Shown here: positions 34,786-44,900 of the stretch, in pieces | Numbering within the stretch: position 1 is the first letter of the stretch | Layout: each line of letters opens with the position of its first letter | NCBI GenBank assembly: GCA_964059195.1 | Contig: CAXKWD010000001.1 | Location: 161,560,532 to 161,624,531 of the forward strand | Reading direction: 5' to 3' | Length of the DNA: 64,000 nt | Source of the DNA: Ectobius pallidus | Taxonomy: Eukaryota > Arthropoda > Insecta > Blattodea > Ectobiidae | The notes under the pieces: model-generated | The model's input: the letters and a program-made list of their open reading frames with translations, nothing else | Told to the model about the DNA's origin: nothing | The model's database searches: none | Translations under genes and position numbers: made by a program

Positions 34786-37440
34786 TATTCAATCTTTGTC
34801 AACTCGTAACTGAATTCTAATGCTAGCCGATAGTGGTAGGCCTAAACATTGTTCAGCAGAACTCTCTCTGTCTATGTAAAGTTTCATTTTATGGGCCGAG
34901 TTATAGTAAAAATTTAGGGTCTAGCACGTTATAAAGATTATACAAGACATCACCAGATGTCACTATTGTTCACTTTCCTTTCGTTCAAATTAATACTTAC
35001 CAAATTTTTTAATTTAAACCATTACAAATAATATTATTCCTACTACCACTACTACTATTATCGTGTAGGCCTACCTATTAATCATTTACAATATTCAAAA
35101 TAACAAAAATAACTATTTCGGCAATAAAAATTTGGTCCATCACGTAGACACCGGCAGTTATGTTTTTAACTAAGCACAATCGTAAGCCAACACAATGTAA
35201 CAGTATCGCTCAAATCATTACTTACAACCTACATTTCTTCCCCATTCATTCAAAATCTGCAATTCCATATCAATGCGAAGGATTTTTCCAGATTAGTTTT
35301 TTATTTGCCTATTCCTAAAGGCATAACTTGAAGAGAGATATTATAAATAAATTTATATTTTCAGTAAATGCAGAAGCAATGTTCATATGCCATTTGTTCC
35401 AAACAAATTGTTGCCAACCGAAAGTGCTTGAATTCCGCTACATACGAAATTATCCAAAACATATTTTGATTACTATTCTAATCACAAGCGAACGAAATTG
35501 TTTTCCTTTTAAAATTTACGATTAAAAATAACCTAAAACGCCGTACGATATTCGATCTTTTTAAGAACTTAACAGGCTCAAAAGAATTTAAAAAATTCGC
35601 GATCACTCGTTTTGTTAATTTCGTGCTTGCCAGTTCTTTATAATGGTTTTACATCATATATAACTATTTCAGGTTTCATTTGCATAGAACTCATAGTTTA
35701 AATAGGCTAATTTCCTCAGCCTACCAATATTTAAAGTTTCTTTATGATTCTGTAAGGTTTTCTTTGTAATTCTTTGTAAATGAATAAATTAATAAAATTG
35801 GCCAACCACAAAATTTGAGTTCTTACTTTGCCATACTAAACCAACAATGATTTTCTCGGGAGTAGGATCTTATTTTTATTTTTTGGCCTATACTCGTGTT
35901 ATAACTGAATTAACGTAGTGTATTCATCTTTGTTGACAAGTAACGTTCAGCGACCACAACTCTCAATATATCCAAAGAATTATGCAAGCTTTTACTTTTA
36001 AAGACCTCTATTCCACATAAAAGCGTCTTTTTATATGGCGAGTTTAAGTTTAAGCATTCTTTTTCGGCATAAATATTACTGTCAGTGCGTCTTTGTGACT
36101 CACCAAAATGAAGTAAAATTCGACGCAGTACTCTTCTTTATGGGCATAGACAAACCATCCCGTTTATTACCCTTTGTACGACCTCATAAAGAAATATGAC
36201 CTAGAAAAATTATGGAGTTTATATTCCAGCTACTCTCTGAAAGAATAATAATTTTATCTCCAAGTTGTATACATGTTTATACGCTGTTCACGGTTTTAAA
36301 TATTAATTAAACCATAACATTTTAGAACAGTCAGTTTAAACAGCAGAATACAATATCGAAAGTTATGACCTGATGAGGTAATGCACCAGGTATATTCAAT
36401 GTATAGTACAGTCGGCTGCAAAAAGAATGGGCCGCCAAAAAGTTAACATGCGCATGCTCGTCTTGTTGTCGCCTGCATACACCAGATGACATACCACAAA
36501 ACCATTGGAACTAGCTGTATTTTGATTAAGAGCCTGATATTTGTTAATAAATGGAATGAAGAATCAATTCTGGATAGACTAGGTTATCTGAAGATTTAAA
36601 TAAGAATATCGTTGGGCAACATAATATAGACTGAAGCCAATAATGATTGATATCATCACGTGGTGTGGTTATTATATTAGTCAAGTGGCTACAATCGTTA
36701 AATAGTTGACTTGCGAAACAAATTGGGCAATTATGATCTACTTTGGTACCTCATAGTTATTATTTCAGTTATTTTTACTACATCTTTTGGCCATATGTTT
36801 AGCAAGCGAACAAGATACTAATCCCAACATCAGGACTTTCTTTCGTGCTGCTTATGGCGTTTGTTTGTTTTTGTGTTTAAAATAAAATAAAATCTGTTTA
36901 TTTCAGTTTTCTTCAGGAAGTTAGAACTGGCGTACTTTGTTTATTAACGTGTTAATGGGAAGTGAACCCATAATCTTCGGTACAGATGTTCTGTCAATGA
37001 AACAACCACAGCACTAACTGCTAGTTCGTTTTTACGTGTGAACTGCCCCATAGAATTTTAAGCTTCTAGCGAGCAAGAATCGGTCTAACAGTTTTGAAAC
37101 CGGCTATACATTTAATAAAGAAACATTGAAATGTGCTTTTTGTATTTTCTAGGATGTCTGCATAAGCCTCACAAATATGATGTAAATGATTATATATCAG
37201 TAAATAAATTCCATTTCTTTTTTCACATAATATGTGTTTGTGTGAGGGTCTTATTCCATAAGCCTTTACCCTTGTGATTTTATTGAGATCTCCTCAACCG
37301 GAATGATTGTACAATTAATTCTATCAGGAGCCTTAGTTATAAGAAATATTCCTTCGCCTACGGAAGTATTCGAGGAGAATGATGAACAGCTGTAATTTGG
37401 TACCAGTGCTTTCGTCAGGGATAATTCGTTAACTAAACTA
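34786..37440. other. Unassigned AT-rich stretch
   Basis: No supported gene. CAGTCGGCTGCAAAAAGAAT near 36411 looks like a transposon terminus, but no partner end was found. Confidence 0.4.
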
Positions 37441-37690
37441 ACTCCATGGCGCTAAGTCATCTACCATAGGCAGACGGCAGGATTGAGGGCATGTGGGCAG
37501 CACGCCGACACCCACGGCTGTTAATGATAATTTCCGTGACTGGAGCCGCTATTTCTTAATCAAGTAGCTCCTCAGTTTGAATCACGAGACTGAGTGCTCC
37601 AGACCTCCCTATTTTAGAAAAATCCGAGGAGGTACCAGGGATTGAACTCGTTAGGGAAAACAACCTTACTGAACTACTTGTAAATCAATT
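37441..37690 (-). mobile_element. tRNA-derived SINE (family B), degraded
   Basis: It is colinear with 6945-7235: GGGCATGTGG, GTTAATGATAATTTCCGTGA, TTCTTAATCAAGTAGCTC, then AAAAATCCGAGGAGGTACC and GATTGAACTC as reversed B-box. Confidence 0.65.
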
Positions 37691-37819
37691 ATCTGTTGAG
37701 TTATGTTGAAAATTACAGGGACTTGTTTTATGTAGGCAGACGAAGGGTCCGTACCTGAAATATGTATGTTTACGTATAGTTTTTGGAAGCAAGTTTAAAA
37801 AAAAAAAAGATAATATGCC

Positions 37820-37985
37820 ATAATTCAAAGCGCTTGAGATACTGTGGTAGAAACCGAAAACTTCAGGTTCGATCCCCAATGCATCATTGGGATTTTTCAA
37901 AATTGCGAAATACTTTCAGTGGACTACGACGCAGAAGTTGACTCAATCTCTAAAGTAAATGAGTATCAGCAGCGATATTGAATAA
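37820..37985 (+). repeat. Possible diverged SINE family A copy
   Basis: CAGGTTCGATCCCCAATG and TTGGGATTTTTCAA keep the B-box region and first body block. AAATGAGTATCAG later resembles the body word AAATGAGTACCAG. Strongly degraded. Confidence 0.4.
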
Positions 37986-39033
37986 TTAATTACTATCGAT
38001 AAAACTTGTTAACAAAGACTTTGCACATGTTCCAAAGATGCCCCTCTTTTGGGAAGGTAATTTAGCACATTCCAAAGTTCGACATTTTGCAATGTTAACC
38101 AGCACTGAAGCTCCACCAGTGCATAATGGCAAACTTCATAGGTAGGATACCTTAAATTTATAGTTATGAGATTTATTTCAGCAACAAAAAACTCGAGACA
38201 GGGTATTCATTTACAAATTACGCTTTTGTTATAACTCCTAATTTCAAGGATGCCTGGAGCACAATAACTACACATTAGAGAATCTAATAAGGCTATATGA
38301 AGTCTTTATCATAAGGTAGGGTACTTAGCATAATGGATAACTCTAATTATTCTCCCATTGTTACTTCTCCCCTTATCTCTTCTGTCTCTGTCTCGCAGCT
38401 TTAATTGTCAAACTAACTTATCTACAAAACATTTCTGGAAACATTGACCATCGCACGGAATGATCAATGAGCTTAACTCATGAAAAGTTGCTATTTGTTC
38501 CATTCTACTGCGACAAATGAATCATTAAACTGGAACAAAGGGGTATAATATCCTATAAGAACATTACATTATCAACACAACAAGGTGACTGAGAACCACT
38601 TTAAAAGATAGAGAGGGTGAGAGATAGAAATAGAGAGAGAAAGGAAAAAGGGGCTCTTACAAATGAAGAGGAGGACAAACAGAGAGAAATAGGAGCTTTC
38701 AACGCCAACATTATTACATCACGAGAAAATCTCATAACTTAGCACGGAGGGTTCCGCCCATTCCACCACTTTGTAAAGTCGGGCTAGAACAAATCAATAA
38801 AGAATTCACAGCTCCAGAGTCTAACACGACGCCTCAGCGTGAACTCGAACAATGTCCACTTGCTAAATTATTTAATAATGACGACGGTATGTAGGTCTAT
38901 GTAAAAGAGTTGCACGAACATGCAATAAGTTACTAAACTGTCTATTAGGTGGTTCAGAAAATCGAGAAACAAATACAAAAATAATTACTTACTTATTTAG
39001 TCAAAGACAATAAACAATCATTCCTAAGTAAGG
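37986..39033. other. Unassigned stretch
   Basis: No gene is supported. A purine-rich run lies near 38605-38690. Confidence 0.4.
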
Positions 39034-39690
39034 TCAAGGAATATTATTTACTTTATGGTACCCGGACTCATGATCCCGCCATTCACCCATATTCTGTGAT
39101 AATTTCAACCAACCATCCCTCGCGCATACTACTTTCCTTAGATCTATTCTAATGCTGTCCTCCCACTTACTTCTATGTCTTCCAAATGGTGTCTCCCAGT
39201 TAATATTTTCCTTCCCATGCGCGCAAGACGTCCAGCCCATTTCATCCTCCGTTCACCCTTACTATAGCCTATTCGATAAGAGTACAGGTTACGAACTTCG
39301 TCATTATGCAGTTTTCTCTAGTCTCCATTTTAATATCTCTTAGGTCCGAATATTTTTCTAAGCACCCTGTTTTCGAACACTCAAATTATATTTATCCCGA
39401 AGAGTAAGGGATGTCCCACATCCATATAATACAACCGGCAGGATAATTGTCTTATAAATTTGTATTTTTAGGTTTCTGGACAGAAAGCGAGAAGATAACA
39501 GTTTCTGAATTGCATAAAAACAATCATTTCCTGGTTTCAGTCGGCACCTAACTTCTGTCTTAATATTAATTGTATCTTAATTATTGCTCCCAGATATTTG
39601 AATGTCGCCACTTGATCGAATGCTTTATCTCTATTCTAATAATTTGTAGCGCATTATTTTGATGTTTCATGACCATATACCTAGTTTTTT
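39034..39690 (-). pseudogene. Non-LTR retrotransposon reverse transcriptase, C-terminal remnant
   Basis: On the minus strand, joined across stops and frameshifts, one can read KYLGA, then IYKTIILPVVLYGCGTSLTL, VFENRVLRKIFGPKR, KWAGRLARMG and a closing SKWEDSIRIDLRKV. This is the standard order after the catalytic domain in a common arthropod non-LTR family: thumb region, YGCETW-like motif, and RRRWEDNIKMDLRE-like end. Several stops and a missing segment make it inactive. The family is distinct from the copy at 1-3620. Confidence 0.75.
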
Positions 39691-40200
39691 CTCATAAAAG
39701 TAGTAAACACATAGGCTACATTTGAAACCAAAGAGTTCAAACGCTGAATAGGTTTCATAAAATCAATTTTGTCAGGCAAAAAAAGTTCTTTAATAGTTAA
39801 TACAAATACAGGGGTACAGTCGTACAAAAAGTATGTACAAGAAAAGCGTATTTGTGAAAAAAAGACGATGGCGGCGTTCAGCAACCCAACAAAAAACAAT
39901 TGTTCGACTCATGCATCAAGTACAATAATCCTACCTTTTAAAAAATGGTTTTAAACAAATTATTCTTATTTCATTGTCATTATTTCACTGTAATGAAAAT
40001 AGAGAGTGACAGAACAATGTGAAACATGTTTAATTTTTATACGGTGAAGGAACTCGGGGAAATCTACATAGTTTAACAAATGTTTTATTTCTATTTCCTT
40101 CTATTATATGATTAACAGAGTAATGCAAATTGGGGGTCAAGGGGCCAACTTTTCCGAAAAGTCACACTTTAAAACCATGCCTCGAAGACCAAAAAGAATT

Positions 40201-40434
40201 GAAGGGGCTAGTTCCATAAGGGCGTAAGGCACATCTTGAATTTTGAGCTTTTAACATTTATGCCTTCTCCTCATATCTCTTAAATACTCAGTGAACAATT
40301 TATACTTGTGCCTTAAACCTCTGCTCAGTCATAAGAAAAGACCTGTGCTTGAGAGTGGTAACATTGTTTAAAAACAACAAGATTTGTCAAAACTATGCTC
40401 TTGTGCCTTACGCCCTTATGGAACTAGCCCCTTC
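40201..40434. mobile_element. Short MITE with perfect 32-bp inverted ends
   Basis: 40201-40232 (starting GAAGGGGCTAGTTCC) is repeated exactly in reverse at 40403-40434. The match continues into AATT on both sides, so a 4-bp AATT duplication or longer ends are equally possible. No coding capacity. Superfamily not assigned. Confidence 0.7.
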
Positions 40435-40817
40435 AATTTAATGCCGTTTCTTTAATATCCTAAACTATTATGAATAGGGTAATATGTAGAGCTTTTTGAG
40501 TAATAAGTGATTGAGTTATATTACAATTAAAACTTCTTTGTATCAATTTTAAGTTCCATTTCAGAAACGCACATTATTCATCTACATTTTTTAAGTTAAG
40601 AAAATACACTTAAAGAAAAATTACATTCAAATCTCCTTTTTTTTGCCATTTTCATCTCTACCAAATGCGTTTTGCGATAAATGAATGCTCTTATAATTAT
40701 TACAATAGATTGCATAATTTTGTGTTATGCTTTCAGATCAGATTCAGATCTATAATACAATACGATATATTAATATGGTAATCTGTAGTCCTACTCTGAA
40801 TCACTCAGTATACCGCA

Positions 40818-40822
40818 TCTAC
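40818..40822. other. Target-site duplication of the BEL/Pao element (left)
   Basis: TCTAC directly precedes the left LTR and is repeated at 48698-48702 directly after the right LTR. Five bases is a normal length for BEL/Pao integrases. Confidence 0.9.
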
Positions 40823-41891
40823 TGTTGAATGAGGAAATGAATTTGTATAATATTTGAACATTTATTTCTCACTCACATTACAATAAAAATGAAAATTTCT
40901 GTACATGAAAAAATAAAATAATCTTTACACTTGATTTCTTAAATGATCTGTGAACAATATTCAAATAGCTCAAATTAAATATAAATACATGAGCTTAGTT
41001 ATGATTTCTTGAACTTGAATCTTTCAACATAAGTATTATTCTTTGACTAAATGAAATCTTCAATTAAATGAGTTTTACAGCTTACCACAACCAACGGCCT
41101 GAGTCTGCAGGCTCTGCAAGAATGTAAAATAATACCTTTTCTTCCTTTGAAATAAATGGTGAGTTAATTATATACAGAACAAGATATTACACTGTCTTCC
41201 TTTGAAATAAATGGTGAGTTAATTATATACAGAACAAGATATTACACTGTCTTCCTTTGAAATAAATGGTGAGTTAATTATATACAGAACAAAGATATTA
41301 CACTGATTATATTTACAAAAGTATTTACAAGACTATTTACAGGAGTAAACGTGATAGACTTTCAATATTGCTATTTGCAAGATTTCAATATGAGTTTAAG
41401 CTTCTTTCATTTGTCAAAAAAGAAACATGTTCTATGTAAGAAACTAAGTTTCTTTACCTTTAGTGTTTCATAATTTCGCAGAAAACGCCCACCATAATGG
41501 CGTCGAATAGAATAGAAGAGTTGACTATGCAATCGGCCTGGAAGTCTTGAACAATGACTGCATCTCAGCATGAAGTCCTGTAGTGATATTTTAAGGTTGT
41601 ATTATATAGACAGAAACGTAACTATCAATTTCCGTCAGCTTCAAGTGATGACTTCATCCGACTTGGATGGCGATGCAGAGTAGAATGATTTTACAGAAAG
41701 TGTACATGTGCCACTTGAGGCAAAGTAGCAATGGCTGACGTGTCCATCCCCTCCCAGCATGCAACACGGAAACTGCGCATGCTCGGCAGCAAAGAACGAA
41801 AAAGATCACAGAACTTGAAACAAAAGCAAAGAATATAAGAAACACTAAACAAAAAACAAAACCTTAAATACTGTTGAGACGGTATTTAACA
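40823..41891 (-). repeat. 3' LTR of the BEL/Pao element
   Basis: It is 1069 bp with TG...CA ends. On the coding strand an AATAAA (40861-40866) lies about 40 nt before the LTR end, a plausible poly(A) signal. It contains three 55-bp direct repeats at 41141-41305. Confidence 0.95.
41141..41305. repeat. Three 55-bp direct repeats in the LTR
   Basis: The unit begins CTTCCTTTGAAATAAATGG and starts at 41141, 41196 and 41251; the last copy has one extra A. The same triplet is in the 5' LTR from 47947. Repeats of this size in LTRs often act in transcription; that is inference here. Confidence 0.9.
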
Positions 41892-41921
41892 TACTGGGGG
41901 GGGGGGAGGACAAGAAGGCCA

Positions 41922-44900
41922 TTACTTCACAGGAAGTATACAAAGTTGTTTTATAGACCGTACAAAAACACCATTCGAGGAGAGAACTGAAACTGTTCTT
42001 ACTAAACCATCAGCTCCAGAATGCAGTTTAATAATATGTGCCAATTTCCAATTCAGAGGTGGTGATTGCATGTCTTTTATTACCACTAATTGTCCTTCTT
42101 TGAAATTAGGCTTTTCCATTTTCCACTTTGATCTTGCTTGTAAAGTGTTTAAGTATTCTTGGGACCAACGCTTCCAAAAACATTGACGTTGCTTTTGAAT
42201 TAATTCCCAACATGATAATCTTGAGTCTGGAAGTTGCTCAAGAGAATGTTCAGGTAAGGCATTTAATGGTTGACCAATTAAGAAATGTCCTGGAGTCAAA
42301 GGCATTAAGTCTTCAGGATTTTCAGACATAGGCGAAATTGGTCTAGAGTTTAATATAGCTTCTATTTGAGATAGCAGTGTGTAGCATTGCTCAAATGTAT
42401 AGACAGTGTTTTTCATAGTTTTATATAAATGGGCTTTAATTGACCTAATTGATCTTTCCCAGAGTCCACCAAAATGGCTAGCATATGGCGGATTAAAATG
42501 CCACTTGATTTGGTTAGATAAAGCATAATCTGATATTTTCTTCTTGGTGTTTTCCTCACAAAGAACCTTGTAGAGAGTCTGTATTTCTCTGTTTGCTCCA
42601 ACGAAGTTCGATCCATTATCCGAATATATATGCTGAGGGACCCCTCGTCGAGCCACAAATCGATTCAATGTTGAAAGAAATGCATCAGTTGATGCTGATG
42701 ATACTAGTTCTAAATGTATGCACTTTGTTACCATACAAATAAAAACTGCTATATAAGCCTTTATCTTGACTTTAGACCTAGGCAGACCAGTTTTCAACAT
42801 AATTGGTCCTGCATAGTCTATACCCACTGAAGAAAATACTCTGTTGTGTGTTACTCGGGCCACTGGTAAAGATCCCATGAGTTGTGTTCCCATTCTTGGT
42901 GAGAAGCGATGACAAACAATACAATTTCGTATCGCAGTTTTTACTGTTCTCAGTCCATTTATAGGCCAAAATTTTTGTCTTAAGGCATACAGCAATGCTT
43001 GAGGGCCTAAATGAAGATACTTGAAGTGATAATGTCTAATAATTAAATTAGTTACATGATGTTTTGCAGGCAGTATTATAGGGTGTTTGGCATCAAAACT
43101 TAACTCAGATTTCTGAAGTCGTCCCCCAACTCGTAGGAGCCTATTTTCGTCCAAGAAAGGGTGGAGCAAAGCGATAGAGCTACGCTTATTAACTTCAGAT
43201 TTAGCATCAATTTGTTTTATTTCATCGGGAAAAGATTGTTGCTGTAATTGTCTTACGATATAAACGTGTGCAGAGTCCATATCTTCTGGCAATAATGTAG
43301 AACTTTTTACAGTCCGTTTGTTGCTACGTAGAAATTTGAAACACCAAGCTATCACTCTTAACAGTTTGAAAAATGTAGAGTACTTGTGCAGAATATCAAA
43401 CGAACTTGTTGTAGCTACCAATGCTTTGGCAATCGGCTTAGATTCTGGCAATTTAATAGAAGTGCCAGCTGGGATTTTTGGCCACTCTTCACGTGATTGG
43501 TACAAAAAGTCAGGTCCGTTCCACCATATTGAGGATTTGATTAATTGAGTGGGATAGGCACCACGACTTAACAAATCCGCTGGATTGAGATCTGATGGCG
43601 CATAATTCCATACTGAAATTTCTGTATTAGACTGTATTTTGCTAACTCTGTTTGCAACAAATGTAGTCCAATGATGTGATGGTTGAGCTATCCATTGCAG
43701 AACTATCAATGAATCACTCCAACAATATATTTGATAATTAGTCAAGTCCATAGAAATTTTTATCTTACTATAGAGTTCACTAGCAAGGAGTGCTGAACAC
43801 AATTCTAGACGAGGAGTTGATTGTTTCTTCAAAGGGGCTACTCGAGATTTACTTGTTAGAAGTTTAACCTTTGTATTGTTACCCATAGATGTACGTACAT
43901 AAGCAACCGCACCGTACGCCAATTCACTGGAGTCACAAAATATGTGCAATTGTAGATTCGGTTGTAAATAGTCAGCTAACACATAACGAGGAATACGAAC
44001 ATCACCAAGTACATGAAGACTAGTGTACAGTTTATTCCAACCATGTTGTAAGTCTACAGGAACTAGCTCATCCCATCCTGAATGAATCTTCCATAACTCC
44101 TGCATTATAAGTTTTGCTTTCACTATTACAGGCGATAACAAACCTAAAGGGTCGTATATTTTAGCAATATCTGACAATATATGCCTCTTAGTAAATCTGG
44201 TAGGTGACTGCCTCACCTCGTATAATAGTTTATCAGTACGAGGATTCCAATGTAATCCCAGCGTTTTTACAGCGTCGTCTTCTTGTAGTTTAAGAAGCGT
44301 TTGAGTTGAACGTTGCTGTTCCGGTACCGTATTCAGTACTTCTTCTGAATTAGTGCACCACTGTGTTATGTTAAAACCTCCAGCAGAAAGTATATTAGTG
44401 ATGTTAATACGTAAAGATATAGCATCGTTTATACAGGATGTTCCTGAAATCAAATCATCTATGTAAAAATCTTCTTGTATGGCTTTAGCTGCTTCAGAAA
44501 AATCTTGTGCTTCATCTACAGCTACTTGTTGCAATGTTTTTGTGGCTAAATAAGAAGAAGGAGTTAAGCCATAAGTAACTGTCTTTAAGCGAAAAATTTG
44601 CACTGGTTTATCCCTCTCAGTACGCCAAAATATCCTCATGAAATCTCTTTGATTTGATTCCACAAGCACCATTCGATACATTTTTTCTATATCTGCTGTT
44701 AACACATAACGGTGGCATCTGAACCGTAACAATATAGAATATAAATCTTGCTGCACAACTGGACCAGTCAAGAGATTTTGATTTAGAGAATTACCTGATG
44801 AGGTTTTCGCTGAACCATCAAACACTACCCTTAATTTTGTAGTTTTACTGTCTGGTTTTAATACAGGGTGGTGTGGCAGATAAAATGCTTCAGGACCATC

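Noticed and set aside
34409..34802. Two minus-strand ORFs of 117 and 127 codons
   Set aside because: They translate a purine-rich low-complexity tract with a 63-bp repeat.
36411..36460. CAGTCGGCTGCAAAAAGAAT as a Tc1-type terminus
   Set aside because: No inverted partner end was found nearby.
41654..41845. 63-codon ORF present identically at 48460-48651
   Set aside because: It lies within the LTR, so it is duplicated with it and is not a separate gene.
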